50,030 nucleotides of DNA from Kiritimatiellia bacterium (GCA_017450695.1 JAFSTA010000007.1:1-50030); one strand, 5' to 3'. Positions 7,991 through 17,617 are shown, counted from the first letter of the stretch. Numbers and translations: made by a program. The notes: generated from the letters alone by a model not told the origin.

Positions 7991-9070
7991 ATGACTCCGT
8001 TTTTCTCCATCGTCATCGCCTGCTGCGACGTAGAACCATACGTCCGCGCGTGCTTGGATTCTGTAGTAAACCAGCCGTTCACGGACTGGGAGTGTCTGAT
8101 CGGCGTTGAAACTTCCAAGGACAAGACTGCGGAAATCGTACGCGAATATGCGGCGAAGGATTCTCGTTTTCAGGTTTTCACCGGACCGCGCAGCGGTTCC
8201 TGCTCCGCCTCGCGCAACACCGGTATGGACATGGCGACCGGCGAATACATCATCTTCCTAGACGGTGACGACACGATTGCGGAAGGTTGTCTCCAGCGTC
8301 TTCACGACAAGATCGCTGCCCGCCCCGGTGCCGACCTTTACCCCTGTGCCATTCAGGTCCACAACGACATCACCGGAAAGGATGAAGAGCTCCGCGACAA
8401 CTACCCAGCAGACTTAAACCGCGAGTTGTCGGGACCGGATGCCGCGTTATTCACGTTGCAGAACCTGAGGAATCCCTGCCCCATGCTTCAGCTGACGGTG
8501 TTCCGGCGGCAGTTTCTGGTCACGGAGAACCTCAAGTGTATTCACGGTCTGCGCCGCCAGGATAGCGAGTTCACCCCACGCGCACTCTATCTCGCCAAGC
8601 GGGTCATCCCGCTCCACGAACCGTTTTACCTGTATCGCATCCAAGGCAACTCCGTCTCGGTGTCCGGAGCGAAGACTGGCGGATTTCTCAAAGACTTCGC
8701 CATCATCATCCGCTCGCTTCTCTCCTTCCACGCCATCCATTCAAAGGAGCCGGAGTTGAATCCCCGCCTCTCTTCCTGCTGGGCACGGCAATGGCTCGAC
8801 TGGCTCTTTTACTTCTGGTTTGATCCGCGCAACATGCGGACAGTCCCGCGTTCACACCGTCTCCAAACGCTTGAAACGCTATTCGAGAACGGGTTCGGAA
8901 ACCTCAAGGTCATTTCCTCTTTTGTTTCAAAAGCCAAGAAAATCGCCTGCTGGTGGGTACGCGTGTTCGTGCTTCACCCGCGTTTCAGATGGGCTGCGGA
9001 ACTGTTCTTCACCGTCTATTTCTCAGCCAGCAAGTTCAAATGTTCTAAACGCGCGGATTCCGCATCATGA
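7991..9070 (+). CDS. Glycosyltransferase family 2
   Basis: A 359-residue GT-A glycosyltransferase. FFSIVIACCDVEPYVRACLD and EYIIFLDGDDTIAEG (a DGDD DxD motif) are diagnostic. The C-terminal ~100 residues are basic and hydrophobic, suggesting membrane association. The start follows AAGGAAG (7974-7980); in-frame codons further upstream lie in repeat DNA and are unlikely to be used. The stop overlaps the next start (ATGA), so the two are one transcription unit. Confidence 0.87.
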   Translation: MTPFFSIVIACCDVEPYVRACLDSVVNQPFTDWECLIGVETSKDKTAEIVREYAAKDSRFQVFTGPRSGSCSASRNTGMDMATGEYIIFLDGDDTIAEGCLQRLHDKIAARPGADLYPCAIQVHNDITGKDEELRDNYPADLNRELSGPDAALFTLQNLRNPCPMLQLTVFRRQFLVTENLKCIHGLRRQDSEFTPRALYLAKRVIPLHEPFYLYRIQGNSVSVSGAKTGGFLKDFAIIIRSLLSFHAIHSKEPELNPRLSSCWARQWLDWLFYFWFDPRNMRTVPRSHRLQTLETLFENGFGNLKVISSFVSKAKKIACWWVRVFVLHPRFRWAAELFFTVYFSASKFKCSKRADSAS

Positions 9071-10233
9071 AAAAAGTCCTTCTCTACTACAACTTCAGTT
9101 TTTCGTTCGGCGGCGGAGAACTCCTGCCGCTCTCGTTCATCGCAGAACTACAGAACGCATGTGATCTCTCCATCGCGCTTGACAAAGCGGACGGGCTTCG
9201 GCAAGCGGCAGACCTTTACGGCATCCCCATCGCCCCCTCTGCATTCCAGGTCGAGCAAATCATGCCGGATGGGTACAGCATCAGGCGGCACTCCGCCTAC
9301 CTGTCTCTCCACAGAACACGAAAACTGAAGAAACTTGCGCGAAAGGCCGACATTTGCATTTCGCTCTCCAACATCACAGACTTCGGGAAACCGGCGCACC
9401 ATTTCATCAATATGCTTGCCTTTGGTGATGATACATTCACCGACTTTGTGAGAAACGGAAAGCAGACACGCAAGAAAACTCTCCCGACCATTTGCCGTTC
9501 CGTAACCAAGAAACTTCTCCGGACTATCCTCGGCCTCCGAGAGAAACGGCAAATCATCCGTGATCCGAGAGAACACGTCTATCCCAATTCCCGCTTTGTC
9601 GAACAGCTCATGACCAGTTTCTATGGACCGTTCAACAGCACGGTGTTCTACCCTCCCACGTTGTTTGCCGACCGTGGTTTGAGCGTCCAGCGCGATCCTC
9701 TGAAAGTCGTCTGCATCGGCCGGATCGTACGAGAGAAGCGCATTACCGACATCATCGACATCGTGAGGCGCGCCCGAGTCCTTTCGAACCAGGATCTGAC
9801 GCTCCATATTGCGGGACGGATTGACCAGACTCCTTCCTACGGAGAACTCCTGCGTACTATTTCCGCTCAGGAAAGTTGGGTCGTTCTGACCGGGACACGT
9901 TACGGAAAGGAAAAAGAGGAGTTCCTGACATCCGGGACATACGCTATCCACGCCGAGCGCGACGAAGCGTTTGGAATCTCCATAGCCGAGTATCTTGCTG
10001 CAGGGCTTATTCCAATCGTACCGGATGAGGGCGGTTCCTGCGAGGTCGTGAACAACCCCACCTTGTCTTACAGTACAAACGAGGAAGCCGCGCGGATTCT
10101 CGCCCACCTTCTTGCCGACGAAGATTTCCGCGCCCAACAGCAGGCGGCTTGCGTGTCACGGGCCAAGGTCTTTTCCCGCGACGCCTATCTTGACCGCCAG
10201 CACGAACTATTGCGCGGACTCCTGTCCAATTAA
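9067..10233 (+). CDS. Glycosyltransferase family 4 (GT-B)
   Basis: A 388-residue GT-B protein. N-terminus MKKVLLYYNFSFSFGGGELL; C-terminal donor domain has VCIGRIVREKRITDIIDIV and ERDEAFGISIAEYLAAGLIP, the latter carrying the EX7E-type pattern. Four-base overlap with the preceding GT2 gene. It ends 56 bases before the convergent gene on the other strand, with a fragment of the 185-bp repeat in the gap. Sugar specificity is not readable. Confidence 0.86.
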   Translation: MKKVLLYYNFSFSFGGGELLPLSFIAELQNACDLSIALDKADGLRQAADLYGIPIAPSAFQVEQIMPDGYSIRRHSAYLSLHRTRKLKKLARKADICISLSNITDFGKPAHHFINMLAFGDDTFTDFVRNGKQTRKKTLPTICRSVTKKLLRTILGLREKRQIIRDPREHVYPNSRFVEQLMTSFYGPFNSTVFYPPTLFADRGLSVQRDPLKVVCIGRIVREKRITDIIDIVRRARVLSNQDLTLHIAGRIDQTPSYGELLRTISAQESWVVLTGTRYGKEKEEFLTSGTYAIHAERDEAFGISIAEYLAAGLIPIVPDEGGSCEVVNNPTLSYSTNEEAARILAHLLADEDFRAQQQAACVSRAKVFSRDAYLDRQHELLRGLLSN

Positions 10234-10236
10234 CCT

Positions 10237-10289
10237 CGATTCCTCGTTTGGATTCTCACGCAGAGCCGCGAGGGCGCAGAGGCGTTTCG
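10237..10289 (-). repeat. ~185-bp repeat fragment between convergent genes
   Basis: Inverted 3' end of the dispersed element: CGATTCCTCGTTTGGATTCTC followed by ACGCAGAGCCGCGAGGGCGCAG. It exactly fills the gap between two gene ends and may act as a bidirectional end-of-transcript structure, although no U-tract terminator is visible. Confidence 0.7.
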
Positions 10290-11222
10290 TCAGAAGAACT
10301 TCCGTTTTAGTTTGATAGCCCGCCAGACCCATGGGGCGAACCTGGCGATTCGCCGGTTGAACGGCCACCAGCCCCGCCTCAGCGAGAACGGCAGTTCGGA
10401 ATTCGCGACCAGTTTCTGCTCCAAGAGCCAGTCCACGACACGCGCAATCACGTCGTGCCATTTTATCGACTGCAAGTTCCACATCTGCCACGGTTTTGGG
10501 TAGTAAGCGAAATGCGCATAGTAGCGATTGCGGTCCACGCTTCCGTTGGCCTTATAGACGTCCGCGACTTTCGGCGCTTCCGGGTCAAAGCACACCAGAC
10601 TGCCCAGCACGCTTTCATCGGACTGGAAATACGGGGAGTTCTTCTGCCATGTGAACCGGAGATCCTTTGGCAGGACACTGTCAATCTGGTGCTGCCACCG
10701 TTTCAGAAACGGGAACCACTTGCGGTGGATGACGATGAACGGATTGTTCACGGTGGTATCGTACCGGCTTTTCTCACAGGCGCGGCCACAGTACTTCTCG
10801 ACGTCCCTTCGCCAGATTTCCAAGCATTCGGGTGTCAACAGGGGCGGGCGGGGAGTGCATTTTCGGACCACGATTTCTTCGATGTCATCACCGACAAGCC
10901 ATTCGCTGCAATCCCCCACAAACATTCCGTCGGCATCAGCCCAGCAGACCCAGTCGGTCTTCACGGCGTCGCACATCATCATCATCGGCTTCTGGCAGGC
11001 GACGCATTGACGGCTAGACGGAATGTCAATTACCGAGACATTCCCCAGCGCGGCGATACGCCGTTTCATCTCCTCCGTCCATGACATGGCCCCCACGGCC
11101 ACAGGATGCTGCATACCGTTCATCCTCATGCTTGCCGTCAACAGGTACGCTCCCCACGAATAGGCGCGGTCACCAGCAGTAACCACGGTCGTATTGATGT
11201 CAGATGGATTCTTCATAGTCAT
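10290..11222 (-). CDS. Putative DxD glycosyltransferase of unassigned family
   Basis: A 310-residue protein without a family I can name securely. TDWVCWADADGMFVG contains a DxD metal/nucleotide-sugar motif in the setting seen in GT8/GT34-type GT-A enzymes, and NTTVVTAGDRAYSWGAYLLT looks like a first Rossmann strand. The C-terminus is Trp- and Arg-rich (RRGWWPFNRR...), a possible membrane-surface anchor. I chose the start at MTMKNPS, 22 bases after the upstream stop; MKNPS six bases on is equally possible and the ribosome site is weak. Last gene of the minus-strand block, following a GT4-like gene. Confidence 0.62.
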   Translation of the reverse strand: MTMKNPSDINTTVVTAGDRAYSWGAYLLTASMRMNGMQHPVAVGAMSWTEEMKRRIAALGNVSVIDIPSSRQCVACQKPMMMMCDAVKTDWVCWADADGMFVGDCSEWLVGDDIEEIVVRKCTPRPPLLTPECLEIWRRDVEKYCGRACEKSRYDTTVNNPFIVIHRKWFPFLKRWQHQIDSVLPKDLRFTWQKNSPYFQSDESVLGSLVCFDPEAPKVADVYKANGSVDRNRYYAHFAYYPKPWQMWNLQSIKWHDVIARVVDWLLEQKLVANSELPFSLRRGWWPFNRRIARFAPWVWRAIKLKRKFF

Positions 11223-11244
11223 TCCGTTTGCTTTTATTACGCAC

Positions 11245-12174
11245 TCAACCGCGCTGCCGCAGTCCGTGCAGGAGTTTTTGATGAGGGAGAAGCCGGCAGC
11301 GGATTCCAAGCTTATGGGGAATCTTGACGCGCTTGCCGGCAATGGATGCGAGAAGGTCCTCCAGACAAGCCCGGTGTTCTGCCGCGATGCGCAGGAACGC
11401 CTCGCGTATCTCCTGCGGCGGAACGGGGTGCGCCTTCCAATGCTCGACTCCCTCTGCAACGGACTCCGGCGTGTCATCCGCCTTGAATGCGGCGAACCCC
11501 GGCAACATGAGGTCGCGTCCACCGATATTCGCTGTGTTGACCACCGGAAGGCCACAAAGCGAATACTCCCCGCAGACGAACATGGATCCTTCGGTGGACG
11601 ATAACGCCAGTCCGCAAGTCGCCTGGATCATCTTCCGCCCAATAAGCCAAGAGTTCACTTTCTCGTCCCATCGTACGTGAGGGACTGTCCGCATGATGGT
11701 CTGGAAATACTCCTCCTCCCGTGACGAACGGGAGCCGATGAGATAGAGGTTCTGAACCTGCGACGCCAAGTCGTGCCGTTTGAATGGCGTAATACGCGCC
11801 ACGTAGATGGCATCAAACCGGCGTTTCGCGGTTGCAAGCGGATAACGCCGGGGATCGAGAAACGCATTCTGATGGCACCAGACACATTCCGCAGAATCTT
11901 TCAGGATTGGAATCGCTTCTTTCTCGTTGACAAGAAAGATGATGCGCGCTTCCGGGAACATCTGCCGAGCCTCTGCCATTCGTTCGATAAGCTCGGTGGC
12001 GAACTTCGGCACAAGAACCGACCACCCCGTTTGGAGCAGGATCGTAAACGCCTTTCCCGATGGAAGCGAACGTCTGAACGCGTCCAAGTTACGCAAGAAA
12101 TCGGTGTCGAACGCGGCGATGATGCGTGGCGACCGGTTGAGTTCGTACGCGGGGAGATAATTGAAAAATGGCAT
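11245..12174 (-). CDS. Glycosyltransferase family 4-like protein
   Basis: A 309-residue GT-B-type protein. FDAIYVARITPFKRHDLASQ matches the interdomain strand, and STEGSMFVCGEYSLCGLPVV the donor-binding EX7E region. The N-terminal acceptor domain is short and atypical. The ATG follows GGAG eight bases upstream and lies one base beyond the previous stop; an upstream TTG start would overlap that gene and is less likely. Probably adds one sugar of the repeat unit. Confidence 0.74.
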   Translation of the reverse strand: MPFFNYLPAYELNRSPRIIAAFDTDFLRNLDAFRRSLPSGKAFTILLQTGWSVLVPKFATELIERMAEARQMFPEARIIFLVNEKEAIPILKDSAECVWCHQNAFLDPRRYPLATAKRRFDAIYVARITPFKRHDLASQVQNLYLIGSRSSREEEYFQTIMRTVPHVRWDEKVNSWLIGRKMIQATCGLALSSTEGSMFVCGEYSLCGLPVVNTANIGGRDLMLPGFAAFKADDTPESVAEGVEHWKAHPVPPQEIREAFLRIAAEHRACLEDLLASIAGKRVKIPHKLGIRCRLLPHQKLLHGLRQRG

Positions 12175-12175
12175 A

Positions 12176-13897
12176 TTACGCTCCTCTCTCAATCTTACGT
12201 TTTCGCCGTTTCAGAACTAGGAACAGCGCGAGGAACGCGAGCGCCGAAACGAGGGAGACGATCTGCGACAGGCGTTGCAGGAACGTTGCCTCGTAGCGGA
12301 CGCGAATGACGCCGTTCGCGTATGCGCGCGAAATGCGCACGGACAACAGCTTGTTCGGCCCCAGCCCCACCTTCAGCCGTTCGCACGTTCCGTCGGGGCG
12401 ACAAAGATGCGCCGCATACCCATAGTACGGGAGAATGGGTAGCTCCACTTCATTGTCCGCAGCATTCCCGGCGAAGTCAACCTGCAGAATGTCCTTCTGC
12501 GGACGGGACAACTTCACGTCGATCAGATGGGACGGCGTCGCCACATCACCGCGACGGCGAATCTCGTTGTCGAGTATCCCGTCCCGAATGAGGTAATGGA
12601 TACCGCTCGCCTCCTGCGGACGGCCTCCATGAAAGTTACGGAAGAAGTCGTGCTCAGAGATTCGCGCCGCGTAGAAGTAACCGACGTTAACAAACCAGGC
12701 GAAAGCCGCACCGCACACGATCAGCCACACCCAGGAGCGTTCGCGCATACGGTCCTCACCCACGAGTTCCGAGAGAACCAGCCCGCCACCGAAAGCGAGA
12801 AAAGCCGTGGCAGGTCCGAAGAAGCGCCAAGGGAACTGAACAACAGCCAGCGGTTTGAACGCGCCTTTCCACGACGGCATGTCTGTTGACATGAGAAGGC
12901 AGCACAGCCCGGAAATCAGAAGCATGTCACGGAAAATTTCGAGTGACGTCCTTCGCGATGCGAGACGAAAGCGTTGTAATGCGACGATGACAAGCATCAC
13001 ACCAATCCCCGACGGAATCCAGACTTCTGCCTTGCTGGTCGGAATCTCCAGAACGAGTTTCAGGAATGGCATGCAACGGGTGAGGATGTCCGCGTTCTTC
13101 TCAACCTCAATGTGAAAATGGAGATGCGCGAACTGCTCGTACATCGGCAAGAGATAGGCCAGCCCCACGAGGACGGTCGGTATGGGCGCCAGCATCAGAT
13201 AGAGGATCCGGCGAGGTTCTTTCAGGATGCGGACGGCATTGAACGCAATGAACACGGCGCAAATTACGGCCATCATGAGAAGCGAGAGACTATGCGCGAG
13301 AACGAGTCCGGCAAAACCGAAAGAGAGAAATGGGAACCGGCGCGGATCCCCCATGACGACCTCATAGAGTCCGAGAATAATCCACGGCGCAAAGACGAAC
13401 AGGCTCCATTCGCCGAATGCCGAACGAACAAACAGATCGGTCGCGAAATAGCTACTCCACGTGTAGAGAAGCGAGGTCGCAAAGGCACCGAAACAGGTAG
13501 CCGACAACCTACGCGCACAGAAATACGCGCTAAACGCGGTGGCAAACACACACAGGACAAGCAGACATTTATAGGCCGCGAGAATCCCCAAACCGCACTT
13601 CATCAGCAAGGCGGCAGGATAGAGGAAGAAATCCGGATAGAAGAGCCCCGTTGCATACCCGTAACCGACAAGCGCCTCGTGGTTGATCATGGACGGGAAC
13701 TCACCCAAACGGAAGTTCACGTTCATGGCATGAAGTCGGGAAAGATGGTAGTAGAGATCATGTCCGTTGGGAAGTCCAGGCAGGAGCAACGGAAGGAGTC
13801 CCAGCAGGACCAACATTCCGAGCAAGAACGGATAGAACCGATGTTCCCCAAACCTTGCACGCAGGGAATCGAAACGCGAGGTTGTCCAGTTGACCAT
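12176..13897 (-). CDS. Multi-pass membrane protein, GT-C/YfhO-like
   Basis: A 573-residue integral membrane protein with about ten hydrophobic segments, a large extracytoplasmic C-terminal part (about 410-540) and a final TM followed by a basic tail (LKRRKRKIERGA). PLLLPGLPNGHDLYYHLSRL (loop 1) resembles the acidic first loop of GT-C enzymes and of the 6-pyruvoyl-tetrahydropterin-synthase-related membrane family. Preceded two bases upstream by a polyprenyl-phosphate sugar synthase, the usual partner of a GT-C enzyme that uses lipid-linked sugar on the outer face of the membrane. A role in periplasmic side-chain decoration of the polymer is therefore inferred. Confidence 0.72.
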   Translation of the reverse strand: MVNWTTSRFDSLRARFGEHRFYPFLLGMLVLLGLLPLLLPGLPNGHDLYYHLSRLHAMNVNFRLGEFPSMINHEALVGYGYATGLFYPDFFLYPAALLMKCGLGILAAYKCLLVLCVFATAFSAYFCARRLSATCFGAFATSLLYTWSSYFATDLFVRSAFGEWSLFVFAPWIILGLYEVVMGDPRRFPFLSFGFAGLVLAHSLSLLMMAVICAVFIAFNAVRILKEPRRILYLMLAPIPTVLVGLAYLLPMYEQFAHLHFHIEVEKNADILTRCMPFLKLVLEIPTSKAEVWIPSGIGVMLVIVALQRFRLASRRTSLEIFRDMLLISGLCCLLMSTDMPSWKGAFKPLAVVQFPWRFFGPATAFLAFGGGLVLSELVGEDRMRERSWVWLIVCGAAFAWFVNVGYFYAARISEHDFFRNFHGGRPQEASGIHYLIRDGILDNEIRRRGDVATPSHLIDVKLSRPQKDILQVDFAGNAADNEVELPILPYYGYAAHLCRPDGTCERLKVGLGPNKLLSVRISRAYANGVIRVRYEATFLQRLSQIVSLVSALAFLALFLVLKRRKRKIERGA

Positions 13898-13899
13898 GT

Positions 13900-14895
13900 T
13901 CACGGGTTGCCTTCCTTTGTCTTCTGCCACGTGCGGTCGCTGATGATCGCACGAGGACGCCGTTTGGTTTCCAGATAAATCTTTCCAACATATTCGCCGA
14001 TCACGCCGAGAGAGACAAGCTGGATACCCCCTAGGAAGCAGACGCAGAGGACCTCGCTCGTCCAGCCGCGGACGACATCGCCACGCATCCACGAAACCAA
14101 GCTCCATATCGCCATAATGAACGTGAGGAGGGAGACGATAGCACCGAAAAGCGTGATCAGGCGGATAGGCTTGACGGAAAGCGAAGTGATGCCGTCCGCC
14201 GCAAACCCCAGCATCTTCAGGAACGGATAATGACTTTTACCGGCAAGCCGTTCCTTGCGGGCGTAGAACACCTTCGAAGAGTTGAACCCGACGAGCGGAA
14301 TCATTCCGCGCAAATAGAGGTTCGTCTCGCCGTATTCGGAAAGCGCGTCGAGTACCCGCGCCGAAAGAAGCCTGTAATCGGCATGATTATACACGGCCTC
14401 CACGCCCAACGCGGCTTGAATACGGTAGAAACATTCCGCCGTGAACCGCTTGAAGAACGTGTCAGAAGAACGGTCATTGCGTACGCCGTAAACGATCTCC
14501 GATCCTTTCGCGTATTCGTCCACCATCTCCGTCATGGCATGTACGTCATCCTGCCCGTCACAGTCGATCGTCACGGTCACATCACAACCGAGATTACGCG
14601 CCTCCATCAAGCCAGCCCACAGGGCGAACTGATGCCCACGATTGCGGCTTTGGCGAATTCCGATAAAGCGAGGATTCCCCTTGTCCAAATCAGAGATAAC
14701 CCGCCAGGTCTCGTCCTTGCTACCGTCATCGACGAAAAGGATGCGGCTTTCCGGCGAGACACGTCCTGAATCGACCAGACTGTTCAACTCTTCTGCAAAT
14801 AGGGGGGACGAGAGAGGAAGGGTCTCCTCCTCGTTGTAGCATGGAACAACAAGAATCAGCTTCGGCACTTTTGCTCTCATGGTTGCGTCACTCAT
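13900..14895 (-). CDS. Polyprenyl-phosphate sugar synthase (GtrB/ArnC/DPM1-like GT2)
   Basis: A 331-residue GT2 that should transfer a sugar from a nucleotide donor to undecaprenyl phosphate. LILVVPCYNEEETLPL, ILFVDDGSKDETW and TVTIDCDGQDDVHAMTEM (DxD) are clear, RNRGHQFALWAGLMEA is family-typical, and two C-terminal membrane segments (FGAIVSLLTFIMAIWSL and VLCVCFLGGIQLVSLGVIGEY) are the usual anchor. Start uncertain: ATG at 14895, 14904 or 14880, none with a strong ribosome site. Coupled to the GT-C-like gene behind it. Confidence 0.85.
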   Translation of the reverse strand: MSDATMRAKVPKLILVVPCYNEEETLPLSSPLFAEELNSLVDSGRVSPESRILFVDDGSKDETWRVISDLDKGNPRFIGIRQSRNRGHQFALWAGLMEARNLGCDVTVTIDCDGQDDVHAMTEMVDEYAKGSEIVYGVRNDRSSDTFFKRFTAECFYRIQAALGVEAVYNHADYRLLSARVLDALSEYGETNLYLRGMIPLVGFNSSKVFYARKERLAGKSHYPFLKMLGFAADGITSLSVKPIRLITLFGAIVSLLTFIMAIWSLVSWMRGDVVRGWTSEVLCVCFLGGIQLVSLGVIGEYVGKIYLETKRRPRAIISDRTWQKTKEGNP

Positions 14896-15344
14896 AACAC
14901 CCATAATTATACCACAATACTTCAAAACAATTAAACCTAAAATCCTCGGTTAGGTTCTCATGCGGAGTGCATAGAGAACGGGAGGGGCAACGTTCTCGTT
15001 GCCCGAATGGGGAGGGACGCGCTTGCCTGTCCTCCGTAGCCTTGCGCAGGATGGATCGCGTCCGTTTCGGCAGGACGGACATTGCTTTCGCTGCGGGGAG
15101 TCTCAGAGTTTCGGAGACAGGGGTGGCTGTTCTCCAAGCCTCCCAAACTCCCGGTACCGAAAGGAACATTGATTTGTGGGATTGTCGACATTTGTAACGC
15201 CGCAGTTCTGCACGGGACATTCTGTTTCGTTTCCCCGCGAAGCGACAAGAGTGTCGCTTCCCCGATTGGGTGACATATCCCCCCTCTGTTCGGCATCGCG
15301 GTCGCTGACTGGGCTTTGCTGACTGGGGGGGCGATGATACCGTC
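14896..15344. repeat. Gene-free repeat region
   Basis: Contains a decayed end of the 185-bp element (14932-14965, GTTAGGTTCTCATGCGGAG) and a unit of the CGCGTCCGTTTCGGCAGGAC repeat (about 15000-15125) related to the 97-bp array. A TATAAT box reading leftwards (14906-14911) could be the -10 of the GT2 gene but lacks a good -35. No gene seen. Confidence 0.65.
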
Positions 15345-16889
15345 CTAAAGATTCTTCTTCCGATCCCCCTTGCGAACCAGCTTCAGCATCGCCGGGATAT
15401 CTTTGCGGAAAATGGCGAGCATCAGGATGCCCGATACAATTGCAGAAATCATGCCTTTTGCGAGCAGACCTTTGATTCCTCCAACGGGAACCAGAAGCGT
15501 AGAACTCCATGTGGCACCACATAACGCAAGCGCAAGAAGCGCAAACCACAAATGCGACCGCCAGTAGATTCGAACCTGTACGCCGTTAAAAAAGTGCGAA
15601 AATACGACATGTGTCTCCCATGGAATCTGGATAACCACATAGCTGATGATTGTCGAAAAGATCACGCCGTCGAGCTTATAGGCGCCGGGAAGCCAGATCA
15701 CGAATGACAAGTTGAAGGCGAGGTTTACTACGCCTGCAACGATGGGCTTCCAGCGGTCCTGTTTCCAGATGGCGGCAGCGGTCTTGAATGACAACAGAAT
15801 TTGCCGCGACTGGTTAACATAGAAATAAAGAACCATCAGTACCGGCGTGAGGAAATGCCGCACCAGCGCGGGATCGTCTTTCGTCCACACGGAAACGAAC
15901 GGCTGGAAAAGCGCGATCATCATCGTGGAACTCCACAAGATGCACGCCTGGGTCAGACGGCACATTTTCATAAACAACCGGAAGTTTTCCTCTTTTGTCT
16001 CGGTGTGGATCTTGTTGCCGAAACCGCCGATCACCGACCCGTAAATCACGCCAATCAACCCGGAAACGGATGTGACAACATAGTAGTAGTTCCCATAAGC
16101 GGCAACGGCAACCAGTCCGAGGAACGCCGAAATAACAATGTTGTCGAACGAATAGGAAATGACACCCCCGACCTTGTGCAGGAAAATCGATTTCACATCC
16201 GACAGGACACGGCTACGATTTTCGGAAGGGAGTTTCCCGCGAGGTTCGATGTCCGGGAAAAGCCTCCTCGACTCGCGGAAAATCAACAAGTTGGAGATAG
16301 CCGTGAAGATGACCGTCGCGAGAACATAGAGGTAGTAGTTACGGGTCAAAAGTAGGATTAAAAACACAACGATATACTGCACGATCGATGTGAATGTGCG
16401 GATGTTGCTCAGCACGTCGTTGCGGTGGTGGACGGAGAGAACCGAACCTCGGTAGGCGAAGAGGAAATAACTTGCCGATGTATTGACAAGATGGATGAGG
16501 TAGAGGATGTAGAGGTCAACGTCCGGCGGCACGTTCCCATGAACGAGCTTGTGCAGAAACGGCAAAAGGCACAGGCCCACAACAAAGATAACCGACCCCA
16601 CCCAACGGTAAACCGTTCGATAGAACCGCAAATAGGCGCAAGCCAGTTCACGGTCATCGTCCGCAATCGGCTTGTACATCGACGAGATCACGGCAGAACC
16701 AAAACCGAGTTCCGCCAGCATGAGAACGCCGAGAATCGATCCAAAGAGTCCATTCAATCCGAGATATTCGGGACCGAGAAGCCAGAGAAAGAGCGTCCGG
16801 TTCAAAAAAGGGAACAAAAGCCGAATCCCGCTGTTGACGGCAGAAGCGGCAATGTTCCGTTTCATATTTCTGGCAAAATCGAGTTTCAT
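15345..16889 (-). CDS. wzx: Polysaccharide repeat-unit flippase (Wzx/MATE-like)
   Basis: A 514-residue polytopic membrane protein with 12 or more hydrophobic segments, of the MOP exporter superfamily that flips undecaprenyl-diphosphate-linked repeat units to the periplasm. N-terminal RTLFLWLLGPEYLGLNGLFG is characteristic of the polysaccharide flippase branch, and a basic C-terminal tail (RKGDRKKNL) ends the protein. The start is placed at MKLDF; a GTG nine bases upstream is possible and neither has a strong ribosome site. Driven by its own promoter (16980-17008). Confidence 0.85.
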   Translation of the reverse strand: MKLDFARNMKRNIAASAVNSGIRLLFPFLNRTLFLWLLGPEYLGLNGLFGSILGVLMLAELGFGSAVISSMYKPIADDDRELACAYLRFYRTVYRWVGSVIFVVGLCLLPFLHKLVHGNVPPDVDLYILYLIHLVNTSASYFLFAYRGSVLSVHHRNDVLSNIRTFTSIVQYIVVFLILLLTRNYYLYVLATVIFTAISNLLIFRESRRLFPDIEPRGKLPSENRSRVLSDVKSIFLHKVGGVISYSFDNIVISAFLGLVAVAAYGNYYYVVTSVSGLIGVIYGSVIGGFGNKIHTETKEENFRLFMKMCRLTQACILWSSTMMIALFQPFVSVWTKDDPALVRHFLTPVLMVLYFYVNQSRQILLSFKTAAAIWKQDRWKPIVAGVVNLAFNLSFVIWLPGAYKLDGVIFSTIISYVVIQIPWETHVVFSHFFNGVQVRIYWRSHLWFALLALALCGATWSSTLLVPVGGIKGLLAKGMISAIVSGILMLAIFRKDIPAMLKLVRKGDRKKNL

Positions 16890-16979
16890 GTTCGGCACAA
16901 GGTTGCTTCAGGGGAAAAGCGAGGCAACCGCTTCGCGAGTTTCGGATTGAGCGTTATCGTGGTGTTCTGCATGAGTTCT

Positions 16980-17008
16980 ATTCTATCATATTTTACTACT
17001 GACAGCAA
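16980..17008 (-). promoter_or_regulatory. Predicted promoter of wzx
   Basis: Reading leftwards: TTGCTG (17008-17003), 17-base spacer, TAGAAT (16985-16980) in the context TGATAGAAT, shared with the promoters at 7856 and 17795. The leader to the wzx start would be about 85 bases. Confidence 0.6.
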
Positions 17009-17170
17009 TTACCGATTCCCCAAATCGACTGGCGTGTTTCCTTGCGCGGAACCGAAGAGGACGCTTCGCGCTGGTTCTGTGTTCCGGGTTCTAAGTTGTC
17101 GCCGCCTTTTTTTCCTAATAAGTTCCGAGTTACAGGTTCTGAACAAGACGTGCGGGGAAGTGGCACTCTT

Positions 17171-17269
17171 GCGGCTTCGCCGCGAAATGGACCTTCGGTC
17201 CTAAATGGGCTACGCCCTAAGTGGCGGATACCGCCGCCTAAATGGACTTATCCCGCAAGGGCATTTAGG
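17171..17269 (+). repeat. Train of compact hairpins
   Basis: Successive perfect short stem-loops: GCGGCTTCGCCGC (17171-17183), GGACCTTCGGTCC (17189-17201), GGGCTACGCCC (17207-17217), GGCGGATACCGCC (17223-17235), separated by A/T-rich AAATG/TAAAT/TAAGT links and starting every 16-18 bases. A larger one follows: CCTAAATG...CATTTAGG around CCCGCAAGGG (GCAA tetraloop). The stems differ in sequence while the links are conserved. Confidence 0.75.
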
Positions 17270-17486
17270 AGCGAAGCGACACTTGCCACGAAGTGTTCTT
17301 GTCCCGCTTCCCCGATTTGGTGGCATGTTTCCCCCTGCGTCTCCGAGCCTTTGCGCAAGATAATCCCACGGTCTTTTGCTTCAGAGCTTTTCAGCTGGCG
17401 TGAAGCACCCCGCCATCCTATACAGTCCCGTGCGGAGTGTGGGCGGGGGCTACCCACCCAACCTTGAACTGATAGGCAAGGGATCG

Positions 17487-17617
17487 GGAAACAACAGGGA
17501 CAACATCAAGAACAACCTTGAATCGGGTCGGCTCGCAACCGCGAGCCGGATCAGAAACGTCGCGCGGTTGCGCGACGACCGCCAGCGTGTTGTCTATCTG
17601 TTGTTGAAGTTGTTTCC
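17487..17617 (+). repeat. Twin-hairpin element, copy 1
   Basis: A ~130-bp element with imperfect inverted ends (GGAAACAACAGGGACAACA against GTTGTTGAAGTTGTTTCC) around two stem-loops: GGCTCGC-AACC-GCGAGCC (17530-17547) and GTCGCGC-GGTT-GCGCGAC (17559-17576). The two loops, AACC and GGTT, are complementary. A second copy lies at 24811-24938. Confidence 0.75.
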
